A DNA stretch of 64,000 nt, from assembly GCA_008711295.1 (NCBI GenBank), contig VUYV01000625.1, positions 210,960-274,959 on the forward strand, read 5' to 3'. The position numbers and the translations under genes are program-made. Numbering within the stretch: position 1 is the first letter of the stretch; every line of letters begins with the position of its first letter. Below, piece after piece: positions 47,901 to 61,430 of the stretch. The stretch is from Anarhynchus alexandrinus. Lineage: Eukaryota > Chordata > Aves > Charadriiformes > Charadriidae. Below the pieces are notes generated by a model. That model ran no database searches. It was not told the origin of the DNA and worked only from the letters and a program-made list of their open reading frames with translations.

Positions 47901-50900
47901 ACAGGAGCTATTGAAATTGAAATCAGGTTCCCAAACCATCACCCACAGGTGGAAGAGAGAGATCTCCATTGATTGTTTTCCATTTACAAGGAAAGAGAAA
48001 TGGGCTGAAGTTTTGGTGCAGAGGAAAATGGGCAAAATGTCGAGGATTACACTTGGTGCTTTTGGTCATGGAGAGGCACCTTCTGTTCTTTAGCAGCCTA
48101 TGGGGTATTTTCCCAATGAAACACCATTGTGGGGGCATGGAAAACAGGGTCAAAAAAACCACAAATAGGGATGAGACTTACCATTGGCAAGAAAACATGT
48201 TTCTGAGGGTTTTATGGGGAAAGAGCATCATTTGGTTATTGTGAAAGAGCAAAGCAGTCTTATCTGTGTACCAGCCTTTGAAAAAAAGTGATTCCATGTC
48301 AAAATTCCCCCACATTCTTTTTCGGTGCATTTGTTTTCTTTTCATCAAGAGTTTTGGGAAGTAAAATGTTGTGGTTTTCATCTCTTAAAGCTGTACTGCC
48401 TGTTTGGATGTTTGCCCCACATGGCTCAAAATTGTGAGCAGGGAGACTAATGTCATTCGTCCATCATCATGTAGTAATTTGTTGTGCAGGACTTGCCTCT
48501 GAAGGCAACTGTAGAGGTCTTTGTCCCTTTCCAAACTCCTGGAGATCTCTGAGCTCTTAGCTTCCCCTCTAGAAAGGTTGGTTTGGAATGCAAATTGTTC
48601 AGATCGGGCCAGGTGTGTGTGTGTGGCTTTTATCAGAATGGCATTACTTTTGTATATCAATTTTTATCTTTACTTTTCCCTCTGTTCTGAGATGTTCCAT
48701 TGCCATCGTGCCCTCAGAAGCACCTCTACGCAGTCCTGAGAAGACTCTATCTAGTCCAGAGATAAACCAGCTTAGGACTATGTGTCCAGTGAAATTGTCA
48801 TTACTTGATCACGGCAGAGCATAGATGTCTTTGGTCTTTGCCAAAGAGATACTTGCTCTGAGAATCAAATGTATTTTCACCTTTGAAGCCCAAGCAGCTC
48901 TGTCAGATTCAGTTAACTAGAAACACACAAGTGCACATATTCTGGAGTGGCTTTTTGCTGTTTCTTACTCAATGAATGTGTAGAAAATAACTTTAAGGGT
49001 AATGCTGACTGTTCAAATTGAAAAGTACAATTGCCTTTTTGCAAGAGCTGGGCTTGTAGATGATGGGAGGTGTTAAATAGACAAGGTGTTGCTGCATTGC
49101 ATGTCACCCTACCTCTAACTCCAAAACCAAAGAAACTAGCTGCTGGACTTTTCTTTGCCTTAAGAAGACTGCCTACACCTAAAACTGTACAAAAGCTTGA
49201 AATTTATAAATATAACCCAAATAACCCAAAAGCATTGTTGAACGCATCACTGATGATGACACAGTCAGATCTAAATGTACTGTTGAATTATGTTAACAGA
49301 GTTTCAGGGGAAACTGATTAAAGTACAACTTCCATGAGCTCGGGACAGTGGCTCTGGAAAATGTCCACCGTCTGGAGCCTGATTGTCTCCAGAGCTGCTT
49401 TTCTGTCCCTGGATCATCAGTAGGTGAATGATCTTTCCTCCCTGAGATTGAAATGGGGAAAACCATCAGAACTTATAAATCTTGGTTTCCAAAATGTATT
49501 TTGCCAACTCTGCTGGGCAGGGGCTTGCAGCATAATCACACTTTGATAGACTTGTGCTCTTACTGAAACCTGTGGTTGTATTGTAAGGGAAAGGTGAGCA
49601 TGTAAGGGGGGAGAAAATACTTCATTTTTGGATCCTTTGTATCAAAAAGTCTGAAAGAGCAATCTGTAAGACAAAAGAGATCAGGAGAAATGTAAAGCAC
49701 CAATGACTGGAAGCGCTGGAGGAAAAATCCTTCCCACTCTCCCGGGAAGCCCAGCACTTGCACACTGCTGAGGAAAGAGTGAAGTGCTGCTGCCCTGGAC
49801 TATGTCTTCTGGGGAAAATTCCTTCTTTGCTTGAAGTTTGGTACTAGGAGACAGGCGAGACCTTCCTCTATCAGCCCTTGAAGGAGGAAATTGAAAGCAG
49901 AGATAGGAACAAACTGTGGGCAATTTGAATTACTTTAATTATTCAATTAACTTTGCACCAGTGTGGGTGATGAGAAGATGGAGAGTTCTGATAACCCAGT
50001 GAACTATTACTAGGGAATCCTCAGGACTTTTGGGACTTTTTGATTACTTGCCTGATGAAAGAACTATACTGAAATGAAGACCAGAATCATTGTAGGAGCT
50101 CTTCAAGGGGAGGGTTCAAGAAAGATGGCAACTAATGCTTGGGAAAGAGAAGTTTGCCTAAGCTCCTGGGGTAACCTGACCTGGGCTTTTCTGCTTGGCA
50201 GTTACTCTTTAAAAACATTTTGCTCCCCAGTTGAGTGGGGTCAACTTGGGGTTCCTTACAGGCTGTACCTGCACTCGAGTTTTCAAAGCCATTGAACACT
50301 GCCATCTTTCAGAACAGTGACTGGGGAGAAGCAGTGACAGCGGATGGCTTAGGGAGTGTGAGCCTGAGCAATGACTGTGCCTGGTTCTGCCAGCCCAGCA
50401 GTCAGCAAGAGGGGACAAGATGAGCCCAGCCATGGCTGAGTGGGCTGAGCTGCTTTGCAAAAGCTTGGGCAGACATCTTCACCTCTTGCTCAGCCAGGGA
50501 TTGCCTACCAGTGTCCACCTTTTGGTCTTGGCTGTAGATTCCAGGAGAGATCTGCATACTTTCTTCAGTAATGGTAGGAAGGGTCAGGCTTCCCCTGCTC
50601 TCCTGTGTGGTGAACCTAGACCCAGGTATATCTAAATAGGGTTGTCTAAAATGTCTATGAATAGGGTACTTGGAGGCCTTAGCTTTGTAAATAACTATTT
50701 ATAAAAGCTTTTGAAATGCAGGGATTCTATCAGCACTGCTGTATTCAGACTCTCCACCCTCCTTTTTGTTTCTGCTCTGTTGTAGAACAACATAGAAGTA
50801 GCCATAAAGTTGCACTTGAAATAAAGCCTGGCATACCAGATAGGTGACACCAGGTGGCTGAGGCCACAAAATAAGGCAGAGTCACCAGGGTCGTGGTGGG

Positions 50901-53089
50901 TTGACTCATCTATGCCAGCTGTGGGCTCCACTAATTGCAGTGGCAGGTGGTAACCATTACCTTTGATTTGGTGTCTTGGGGAGCAGGGGAAGAACTTGGA
51001 TCGAGTCAGACTGGGGAAGAAGGGCTCTCTGAAATAAAGTTAGAGCTGCAGTGGTTGGACAGGTTTGGAGTTTCTTTGCTTTAGGAAGCTCAGTCACTTT
51101 GCAAGCATGAGAAGGGAGAACATGCCTGACTTCTCATACATGTGGTAGGTTTCTACTTTTTTTATTTTACTTTGGTCTCAGAGACTAACAGACCCTAAAC
51201 AGTGTGAACTGTGGGTCGGTCTGTGTGTTTAAAGGCTGGGACCAAGCTGTGAAGGCTTCTTTAAAGGAAGAGTATTTTTACTGAGAACTCTGTGAGTAAT
51301 GAGTTGAAATCTGCCTGAGGGCATGTGATGTTGTGCTGGGTGCTGCCTGGAAGCAGTGTCACCCTGAGAGCTCCTGAGTTAAAGGTGACTGTGAGTAAAC
51401 AAGTGATCTGAGTTTTATTGACTGGTTCTCTTATGTGTATGCAGGGAAAGAGCTCTACCTTCCCATACAGTTCTCAGCCCTTCCCCACATGTAATTCCAT
51501 CTCTTTGGTGCTTGCCTTGAGACTTCTTGCCCTGGTTGTTTAAGTAATAGGTCTGCTGTTTCTGAGTGCTTCCTCAGGTTAATGGAAGATTAAAGCTTCT
51601 CTGACCATGATATTGTTTGATGTGCTTCAGGCAATAGGCTTGAAGAGAGCAGTGTTGGATGTTGCTGGTGGAGAGGCAGGCCATGTGGTAGCAGGGAATA
51701 CAGTGCAAGCCCCTGCCCAAACACATCACTGGAGGCTGGATCCTAACCTGTGGGTTATTTGGGTAGCTGTTTGCTCACAGGATGCTCGGGTCTGTAGGAT
51801 TGTGAAAAACCCCGGAGACACAGGGGCAGTGCTGGATAAGCTGCAAGGGAGCTGGAGTTTTCAAACTGCAGGAATTGAGAGCTGAGAAAAACTGTTGCCC
51901 TGTGGGGAAGTTTCGAGCAAGGGAAATGAGTTATTTCTGCAGGTGGTCTCTGGTCCGCTGGCCTTGCAAAGTGCTGGCTACAAAGAAAGGAAGGTGGTAG
52001 AGGATGGTAAAAGGTGGCTGCCCAGGTCAGCAGGGGAATTGCAAACTCAGGAGTCTGAGTCTCAGTACTAAAATCCAGGAGCACTAGAACAGGGCCAAGT
52101 AGTAGAGGAGCACAGGCTGTTACTAGGATCTGCTTATAGCACTGAGATCTGTTAAACCTGTGTGAAACCCCTGCAGCCAACGAAGGTGTTGGTCAGGAAG
52201 CTCAGCAGCATGAGGAGAGTTTGCAGTCCCCTCATTTGCTTGTTTTGAAGCTATCTCCAACACGAGTTGATTCAGCTGACAGATGACTGGCTTTTTGTGC
52301 CCATGGGCAGGAGGTGGGATCAAACTGGTTTTAATTGAACTTCCTGGCTCTGTTTGACTTGCTCAGCTGGCTTGTTTCAGTGATGAATTACAGCGTGTTC
52401 TGATAATATTGTATAGGTTTAAGTGTTCGTGGGTCAATTGTGATAAAGCATCCCCAAAGTACCGGTGAGACGATGATTAAGCAGTAGCTTGTAACTAAGC
52501 TGTGTGTGCTGTAAGTAATGGATCAACAACAAAAAGAAGCAGCAGGAGAAGGGCAGGGCAGGAAGAGAAATGTTTCTGGTGAAGAATGTAAAATGGCATT
52601 TTGTTTTTTGCAGAGCATGTGGAGAACGTGGGTGGTTTGACTGGAACGTATGTAGAGTTTTGTCCCTATCGTGGTTGAGGGAGTGAACAACGGGTGTACC
52701 ATACTGCTAGGCAGCTTGTTCCTCACAGGCATCGCTGTGTAGCAGATACATGTACAAGCCACTCTTAACATGTTTGTTGCTCTTAAAAAGATAAATCTCA
52801 CGTATGGCACAATGTTCCAGTGTATTGCAGTTCATGCACAAAAATCAGGAGAGAAAACAAAGATGCAGAGGAGGGCTACCACGTGCCCTAGGGAGACACA
52901 AGGTCTCGCTGCTTCTCAGCCACATCTACACAGTGCAAGGACCACCCTACGTGGCCCACGCCACTCCTCGGCAGGTTTGCTGGTGTTTAACAGGTTCCTC
53001 AGGAGCAGCTTTCTAGATCTGAGCAGCCCAGCATGAGCTATTTCCATCCTCCTCTGCGATGTAGCAGACATCTCTGGCATGACTCTGAG
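44975..53089. other. Long non-coding stretch, no gene recognised
   Basis: About 8 kb without a supportable gene. It contains an inverted repeat (47665-47700) next to T14 (47702-47715), and a short GT run near 48611. Some frames (47785-48093 and 49070-49321, plus strand) look slightly protein-like in an AT-rich context but have no start context, splice sites or family match. No transposon was recognised, although AT-rich parts near 45200 and 46350 could be very old repeats. Confidence 0.5.
47665..47700. repeat. Perfect 12-bp inverted repeat, 12-nt loop, then T14
   Basis: GAATTTTGCAGA (47665-47676) and its exact reverse complement TCTGCAAAATTC (47689-47700) are separated by 12 nt. A T14 run starts two bases later at 47702. 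The layout superficially resembles a stem plus U-tract. In a vertebrate, a Pol III-type or chance hairpin is more plausible than a terminator. Confidence 0.85.
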
Positions 53090-53620
53090 TCAAACTGTGT
53101 CAGTCAGCTGTCTCAGGAGCACATGCAAATCTCATTTAGGCCTTTACAGAAAAGATGCACAATTCCCTTAGCGCTTGCATAGATTTTCCACAGCATGGTA
53201 TTTGGCTGCTTAGTCACAGAGTTATCTCTGTGTTTTAAGAATAGATTTAACTACAGTCTCCTTGGCTGTACTGCAAAAGAAAGACTTTATTTGTCTTAGC
53301 ACAAACACCTTGGTCCGAGTGTCAGATGTACCAGTGAGCTTAATTAAACAGGCTCCTTAATAGGTTTTGTTATCATTTTAGTGCTCCGCACTTGAATCGT
53401 GTCTCTTAAAGGACTATTTAATGAATTTCTGGGGCTATCTGACAAGTAATGTTCTTTAGTTGCTTGTTATGTAAAATTCATTAATGTCTCCCTTTGCATA
53501 CATTGTTGAATTACAAATATTATGACTTAATTAGCTTATTGCAATTTATGGGATGGTGGAGGTAGTTTTTTCACTTACTGATCTTATGTAGAAGTAACCT
53601 GTTTAAAACAGGCTAACAAA
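53090..53620. promoter_or_regulatory. Strongest CNE-like island; POU, SOX and homeodomain-like sites
   Basis: There are no internal repeats and composition is uniform and AT-rich over more than 500 bp. Visible sites include a perfect octamer ATGCAAAT (53123-53130), TTTGCATA (53493-53500) directly followed by SOX-like CATTGTT (53501-53507), GCTTAATTAAAC near 53339, TTCATTAATG near 53478 and GACTTAATTAGCTTATTGC near 53523. A few CpGs persist (TCCGCACTTGAATCGTG). This closely resembles vertebrate developmental enhancers conserved across amniotes. Conservation itself cannot be shown here. Confidence 0.5.
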
Positions 53621-54256
53621 TAGAAACTTGAGTTGTTTTGATGTCCCTGCTGAGAAATACCTCCCCTTGACCCTCACCACCTGGGGACTTTTCCATAGCT
53701 TGCTAACATTTATTGTTCCCGTAAAAAAGGGGGAAATCTGCTAGCAGTAAGCAAAGCTTTTGTTTTAGGGGATTGGCAGGACTCAGCCACCCTCATTGCT
53801 TTGAGCATAGAACATTGAATGTGTATCTTCTTCTTAAAAGGAGGTCTCACTGGTACTTTTTTCCTTTTGAACCTAACATGAATATTTGGTGGTAAATCCT
53901 TAGCTGGTATAAATTGAAGTACTTCCATCAGCAACTCTGAGAGAGGGCTAGAAAAGTACCCCAATTGTCTTTCCTATGGCTTCCTTGGGAGTTCAAATTA
54001 TTCACACTAGTAGAAAGAATTGCCTCCTATGGGCAGGTGCAAATCTGCAAGGCTATCGGTCTCTGAAATGCCCGTGCTAACAGGAGTGAAGGAGGCTCAG
54101 TATATGACAGCTGTGGGCCAGAAGGGGCACAATGTCCCTTGAAGGTCTTACCTGGTGGAGGTAGCTCTAGATAAACATCAGAGCAAAGTATCATGTTCGA
54201 ATTGTACCTTCCAGCCCAGCTGTTGACATGTTTAATTTCCTGTGTCTTTTCAACAG
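53621..54256. other. Non-coding stretch, nothing recognised
   Basis: Unique sequence ending in a long pyrimidine-rich acceptor at 54256. Confidence 0.5.
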
Positions 54257-54338
54257 CCTGGTGTGAAGTTACCATCCATCCAGGCTATCCAGATTTACTT
54301 TCCCAATCAAAAGTTTGGCTGGATGGGAAAAAATGTGT
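54257..54338 (+). other. Strong splice acceptor with short open segment
   Basis: TTAATTTCCTGTGTCTTTTCAACAG ends at 54256, with TTGACAT upstream as a possible branch point. The first frame after it reads PGVKLPSIQAIQIYFPNQKF and onward to TAG at 54338-54340; another frame stays open for longer. No donor nearby is convincing. It could be the start of a terminal exon or an unused site. Confidence 0.15.
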
Positions 54339-54340
54339 AG

Positions 54341-57300
54341 CGGGTCAGAAATCACAGTCAAATGGTTTCTGCAGGATGATGCTAACTGCAGTGCATCCTG
54401 GATGTGTTGGGTGTCTTGGTACCCACTCCCTTGCAATGCCACGGCCTCTCTGGTTTGCACTGGGATGGAGATCGAGCAGTCTCAGCCCAGCAAGACAGGG
54501 GCATAACTAGATTATTTGTGGAGGAAGCAGAGGTGAAAGTAGTAATAACAGCTTGCCCAGAGTGTGTAGGGAATCTGTGGCAGAGAAACAGCATTCTGCC
54601 CTAATCTTAATTGCAGAAGCATCCTTTCTTCCATCTGTATTGATTTTCAGTTTCCTTCATGCTCCATTTTTGAGTTCTACCCTCATTATAACTTGAGAAA
54701 AGTTGAACTGCTTCAGTGGTCTCTCTCGTTCCCCTCCAATCTCCTCTTCTTACAGCTACCTTTTTTGCTCCTTGTTCTTATTTCCTGCTATGCAGTGCAC
54801 TGAGCTCCTTTGGAAATCAGCTGCTGCTGGTGAAGGCTGGACCTGTTTGGAAATTGTAGCCACAAAAGCCAGACTCTCCAGTGTAACGAGGCCATTAAAC
54901 CTTGTGTGGGAATATTTAAAGCTGGCTTTATCTGCCCTGCAGAGAGAAGTGTGGGGAGAGGCTGTTGCTCCATTGTTCCTCCTGCTGACGATGAAGGCTA
55001 GAATTTCTTCTCAGTGAACACTGCTTGTGTTGGGTTGAAGCTCAGCCTTGTGTTGTCCTAATCCCTCAGTCAAGACCACAGCAACCACACTAAGTTAGAG
55101 CAGCCCCGAGGCTGTTCCCTTATTCTAACATGTGCCACCACCAAATTGCTCGAAGAGATCAAATCTTTGACTAGACTCTGACCCAGTGTCTCGCTTCAAC
55201 CCAAAATGTAGTGCCTTGGTCTGGGAGCAGCCAAGTTAGATTTGGACTTAAACAACATAAGCAACTGCTTAAAAAATTCAAAGCTTTATTTCCCTACTTT
55301 GATGCTCTTCCTCTTCTCCTCTGTCATTTCATCGTTCAGCACGTGACTGTAGGTACCTCTGAAACTTCTGGTTTTGTTGGAAAGAGTCAGTCTCTCTGGG
55401 AATTGCAAATGTTCCTGCAGTCTATTCTTCCTTTCTGGATCAGAAGGATGGATTTGAAGGGGAGAGGAAGTTTTCTCATGCTATAAGATTTTTTTCAAGA
55501 TTTTTTTTTCAGTATTTTCCTCCCAAACTGGAATGAGTTTTACTGTAGTTTTGTGTTATCTGGTAGTTGGCAAAAAACCCAAAGTGGTTGGCACCAGCAG
55601 AAAAGGCACATAAGGTACCCAAACTTTCTAAAACACGAATGTTTTTGGTCTGTTCCAAAATGCCTCCCCCTCCCAAAATGTTAAACTGGGAGATTGCTGA
55701 AACTGCTCTGTTCCCATAGCTGGATTAGCTCAGTGAATCAGCACTGAGAAACCTCCTCAGGGAAACTCCTGCCAGGCTGTACCCCGGCATCACTTGCTGA
55801 CTAAGTCCGGAGCTTCCTCAAGTAGCATGGCTGCATAGGACAATAGGTGAATGCCTTGGTGCTACAATCCTGGAGCCCAGCTGTGGCTCACAGCTTCGAG
55901 TATGGGGGAAAGCCCTGTCCCATCCTAAATCACTTTTATCCTCCAAATTCCATGGAATGTGAATGAGCTCACCCCTCTGATGCTTAAAGGGTGTTCCTCC
56001 TGCTCAGGGAGAGGTGACCTGAGCATGGTGCTGGGTGGGCTCAGGGCAGCAGCAGTAAAGCAGGAGGAGAGGTATGAGGCGTGCTGGTGCACCCAGGTCT
56101 AGACCTGCCTGCTGCCTAGTTCTCCCTCATGTTGTTGCTACTTTGTAAAAGAAAAATGCTCCAGGACTGATGTAGACAGCAGGTCTGGGATGGGAGCACG
56201 CTTGTTTACGTGCTCCTGACTGCACCGAACCCTGGACTGCTGCTCTCCCAGGAATGTTGGGGCTGCCTGAGATGTGTGGGGCACCAAGAGTGGAGCAGCC
56301 AAAATATGTACCTGCAGCCTTCTGAACACTGAAGAGCCTCTTGGCTATGGAGTATAGAATGACCACCAAGCTGCAGAGAGGACAGATGAAAAGCCTTTCC
56401 TAGAAAAGACTGTGGGCTTTGTGTAGCTCAGGAGCTCACCAAAAGTTGCTAGGATAAACTGGAGAGCAGCATTTATCCTGGGAGGGATTAGGTGGGAGGA
56501 GAGAGATTTACTTTTGAGCTTTTGATTTAATTTGTCTTGCATGGCATGCCTGCCTTTTCTCTATTTAGAGTTATCTTGTCCTGTTTGTAGCCTTTTAGTG
56601 CTCTAATAAAACCCAGCCATGGGGCCAGAAGCCTTTGACTTCTGGCTTGGCTGCCTCTAAGAAGAGACGTGGCAATTCCACCTCCCCAGTCTGTCTGATT
56701 CGGCCCAGTCCAGAACAGCTTTTAACTGATGAAGAAACAGAGACCAAAGACTTGTCAAAGTTGCTCTACTTGCAAGGAGCAGAGCTGGACAAGCATTATG
56801 GTCATCAGGCTTCCAGCTCCCTGCTTGGCAGGGGTGTTTGCTGCCTGCAGTGCTCAATAATGTATGCTTGTGTGGAGGCTGTTCTGCACATACTGATTTT
56901 GAGCTGTAGGGTTTCTTCCAGGAAATCTGTACTTGGCTTTGTAACTTCCTAGGAATAGTTTGTATATTGGAAAACCTCCTACTACCTTATGGGAAGGAGC
57001 ATTCTCTTTTGTACCCTGCAAAATAGATGTAAAGTTGGTGGGTGTGTGTTTGTTTAATGAACTTTTGATGAGTATGCAAGCTTGGAGTTTTCAGGGGCCT
57101 TGATGCAGTGGCTGCATCTTGGTGTGGGTATGACATTTGTGACATGGGCTCTGAGATGAACTTGGCAACGGAGCAGAGCCATGTGGGTATGTTCCTTGTT
57201 TGGTCCAGGATGCAAGGCACAGAAACCACCAGTGTGGTTCAGTACCAGAGCAGTCAGTGTGATGAAGTAGCACAAGGTTGGTGTATTAGACTATTGATGC

Positions 57301-60300
57301 CATAGACAGCTTGAACCAGCAGATGCTGCTTTTGAGTAGATGTCTCAGGCCATCTTCCTATATCTGAAGGCCACAGCTGGCCCTGTGCCACTGCCTTCAT
57401 CCTTTCACTGCTTCCAGGTTTCCAAGACCAGTTGTGCTTGGTTAGGCAATGCGTAACAAAGGAATGTCCAAGCTGATGAATCTGTTCTTAACGTTCATCT
57501 AATTGCCTCCCAGTTGCCCTCCACCCAAAGCTGACTTTGCCCTTCAGCCTGAGCACTCCTCACCCTGATTGCTGGGTGTCTTTTCAGTGCAGCAGAGCTA
57601 AATTCAACTGCATGGAACAAGTATGGGAGAAGAAGCAAGACTTCCGTGGATGTCACTTTTTTTCAGCTCCCCAGCAGTAACACCTCCTTGAATGGAGGCT
57701 CTTACCTCCTCAGCAAACAGTTGACACTGGCATACCTTGATGTTTGCAAGGAATGAGACTTGACAGAGGTCCCAAGGGTAAAGCAGGCCTGAGGAAAATG
57801 CTGTTAGTGTCACAAAATCCATGGTCTGTCTTAGGCTCTGCTGGTTTTACGAAGCTGTTAGGATGTTGGCTGTGCAGTATTCTGGTGTCCCTTGTGTGTA
57901 TGAGGGACAAAGTAAGGTGGTTACATGGTATTTTGTGTCTCAGAACTGGAAATCACCCTTTTTTGCAGGAGGCTTCAGGTGTGACTTTTCAAAAAACAAC
58001 CAACCCAACAACTTGCCCAAAATTCCTCCCAGAAGGGCGAGTTTGGCCAGGGGAAGACTGGATAATTCTTTTGTAGAATTCATAAAATTTCATTTGCCAC
58101 AGACTTAACTCTCTTCTTGCATTCAAACACTTTCCTTTCACCTTCCTTACCTGAGAAGGTGGGAGGGAAACATGGCACAGCAGTAGCAAAAGGGGATAAG
58201 TCTGAAGAGAAATAAATCATCTCTATCTGCAGTCGCTATGTGCCAGGCAATTGGCCAGTACCACCTATACAAACACTGGTGTCCGTCTGGCATAGGAGCA
58301 GCTGAGCATCAGCCCAGCCTAGCAGGTCTCCAGGTGCCAGGTACTTTTGGGTGGCATCACATATTGAATGTTTCCCAGAAAGAGAGCGTCTCTGTGTAAA
58401 CTTGCTGAATAAACATAGTCATTCTCTCTGTCCAGCCCCATCCTGTCAAGCATAAGGTGCAGATGCAGGAGCTCTTCCAAATTAGTTCTTTCCCCTCTTC
58501 TCTTGCTGCTTCTCCCTTCCACCTGCGGTTTGTGAGCAAACCAAAGCCAATAGCCTTTGCCAGAGCCAAGCAGTGCCCAGCTGGCCTAGTTCTGCCTGTT
58601 GTGCAGCCAGCATCCCTGTGCTGCAGACCTTCACCCAGCTCTGCCTCCTCATGGACTCGTTGTACTTGGGAAAAGGATTGCTGTTACTTTTGCTGAGGCA
58701 GAAACATAATCCAAAACAGCTAGTTTGGTCATAGGGGAAGAGGGGTGTGAAGTAACCAGCTCTTGCGCGTACCTGTGCTCCCATAGATCTTGTGAAAATA
58801 AGTACGTAAGGAGGAACTGGGACTGGGTAACTCTTGTGCCCCTCTTCAAGATGGCTAGTAAAGGTTCAGGAGTTGTAGAACGCCAGAGTGTGACAGATCA
58901 GGTGTACAGGAGGGCCAGCCACTACTGGTTGTCACTGGTGGAAATACAGGTTTTGGAAGTGGAGCTCTGGCCATCCTTCATACTGGAAAAACTTTTTTTT
59001 TTTTTTCCCCCCTCCCTAAATCCAATCTGCAGTTTAGATTAAGGACATTGTTCTGTGCTGCTTAAAAACCTGGACTGTTAGAAGCATTCAAGAAACTGAA
59101 ACTAAGGTTGTAGATAAATGTTTGCCACGTGTGTTTTTAGTTGAAAAATGCGTAAGCTGCTCTTGCTTCAGCGGGAAACCCACTAAGTTGTTCGATTGCT
59201 TCTGCTGTATATCTATTGAAAATGACCTTGACTCTTTTCCCCCTTGACTGCTGGGGAGCTTCCTGAGGGCTCAGATAGAAAGATGGGAAATATTATTTCT
59301 GCAGGGAGTATGCGAGCAGAAAAAAAACCCCAGTCTCTAAAGTGGGATTATGGCTCGATGTCCCTTTTGGTCCCTTGCACAGTTTGGACCCAGATTTGAG
59401 AAATGGGCCTCTCTTGACAGAGGGCTTGGAAACTTGAAAAAGCCCTAAGATGGGTTTTTAAAGTCATAGAAGAATTGTGATTTTCCTGCAGCAGCATAAA
59501 ACCCCCTGTCCCTTACTAGATGCAGCAGTTGTTTGCTCAGTAACATGACCCATCCAGCTGAAGCACAGAGTGGTGATGATATAACCTGTGTTTTTTGGGG
59601 GGCTTGAGGGGCTTGTTTGTGCTTTTGTTGAAGGAAACAGAGGTGACCTTAGTGTTGTCCAGATTCTCCAGTTCCCATATGCTACCCTGGCTCCCATCAC
59701 GCTGGGTTCCCACAACGCTGCCTTTTATCATCTTTCCAGGTTGAAAGAAAAACATGTGTGCTTGACTGCCCCTCCCTCAGAGCCGAGGCCACCGTGGTGG
59801 TACTATAAGGGAGGGCACTGTGCCATGGCCCTTTTCAGCTCGCTGGCTGGAGCACTGCGAGGAGACCAGCAGCATTTTGTTTGTGAGAAATCCCTCTGGC
59901 ATTCTGTGCTAAAGCTGGATTTACTGGAAACAGGTCCTTGATGAAAACCTTCCTCGCGCAGCACTTTTCCCACCTACAGGCAATGGTGAATGGCACAGTC
60001 CAAAAGCCTTCAACGGCCAGCTCTTTTGTAGATGTCTGGCAAGAATGCTCCAGAATTGGAGAACAAGACTGAACTCAATGCTTCTTTAATTGGGTACAGT
60101 GCTGTGGGTCTGTGTATCAATGAGTAGGTGATGACCCTGCAAGTTCCCGGTCCTGCTCGCTTGTAATAGCTCCTTGGGGCCGTGTTTGTAAGAGTATTTT
60201 TGGCAAAAGCTTGTATTACGGAGTGATGGGTGTAGAGAGTTGAATTTGCAGACCCAGATCTTGAGAATTTCAGGGGGAGGGAGGGGGGTGTTGTTTAGTT

Positions 60301-61194
60301 TCTACTGAAATACAGAGTTGCTCCTTTAGTACTACTCTGGTTTTCAAAATGGGTAGGGTTGGGGAGAGACTATGTATACAGACAAAAGAATATGGGATTT
60401 TTGTGTTTTGTTTTCAACAATCCTGCATAATCCTGTGGCTGTTGTATGGTGATATTCCTGCTTCCCATGCCAGCCAACACCGGCAGCACAGGTGTATGTC
60501 TGCATTCCTGTTGACTCAGCCCCCTGTAAGTTCCCGGTGAAGGTTTCAGTCTTTTCTTCTTTAATTGATGTGGTTTGCTCTGTTGGAGACTGTGTTTATG
60601 GACTAGATTGTAACTTTGGCCCCAGCATGTTACTCATGTCTACACAGATAAGCGTTGACAAACCTGAGCTTGTCTGCCTATGCAAAGATGAAGTTGAACA
60701 TGAGCCAGGCACCTCTTGGTGTGGATTCAGAGCAGAAGCAACTGCATGCCAGGCTCTATAAAGCTCCGCTCACAACCCATGGAAATACCTTCTGTAGCTG
60801 AGAAGATGGTTGCATCCCTGTTGCACATCCTACCCCCTGGGAAGTCCTTGCTGTGCAGCTTCCCTGTGTGCTGTCATTTGTCATCAAATCCTATCCAAGA
60901 GCAAGCAGGTGTTTGGGATTTGCATGTTTGTGGGCTCATGGCATGCTCGTGGGCAGCAGGAAGAGGTGCCACATGAACTCTGCTCCTCAGGATAGCTTTC
61001 GGGGCTCAGCTGCAAATGAGCCAATTGACTTGATCTTCTGAACTGGGGCCTGGGTGACTTACCAAGGTCCAAAAGTATAGCATGGGCTGCCTGCTGAAGA
61101 GGCTAGCTGGTGACAAAAGGGAAGGACCAGCCCCTTGGGCTGGCAAGGAGATCCCTCAGGAAGCATCATGCCTCAGAAAATGCCAGTTGTCTGA
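54341..61194. other. Long non-coding stretch, no gene recognised
   Basis: Nearly 7 kb of unique-looking sequence with chance frames. T14 lies at 58993-59006, followed by C6. A G-rich patch (GGGGGAGGGAGGGGGG) near 60275 has only three separable G runs. TAGCTCAGTG at 55726 resembles a tRNA A box but has no B box. No clear transposon or strong pair of splice sites was noticed. Confidence 0.5.
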
Positions 61195-61430
61195 GACAGA
61201 ATAATTTTGTGGGAAAATGTTGGTTTTGATAAATTTCACTTGCTGAAAAATATTGGACAAAAATGTTTTGAAAATTGTTTGACCTTTTCTAAATGGCAAA
61301 GTTTCAATGTTTTTAGGTCCAAATGCTGCTTCACTTTGATAGCTAGCATTAATTGAAGGTTAAAAAAAAATGTTGGAACTGAAATGAAATTCCTGAAAAT
61401 GAATGGAAACAAAATGTTCTCTTCCTCTTT
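61195..61430. repeat. Degenerate AAAATGTT/GAAAATT-rich block
   Basis: Variants of GAAAATGTT, AAAAATATT, AAAATGTTTTGAAAATTG, AAAAAATGTTGG, GAAATGAAATTCC and AAAATGTT recur at irregular spacing over about 230 bp. This gives a simple, partly palindromic texture unlike the flanks. Similar AAAATTTT-type decayed interspersed repeats occur in sauropsid genomes, but I cannot assign a family. Confidence 0.4.

Noticed and set aside
54111..54150. GGCCAGAAGGGGCACAATG, resembling an inverted CR1 end
   Set aside because: Agreement stops after about 11 bases.
55726..55735. TAGCTCAGTG, resembling a tRNA A box
   Set aside because: No GGTTCRANTCC B box at the right distance, and no cloverleaf can be drawn.
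60268..60286. G-rich patch considered as a G-quadruplex
   Set aside because: Only three separable G runs, so the four-run rule is not met.
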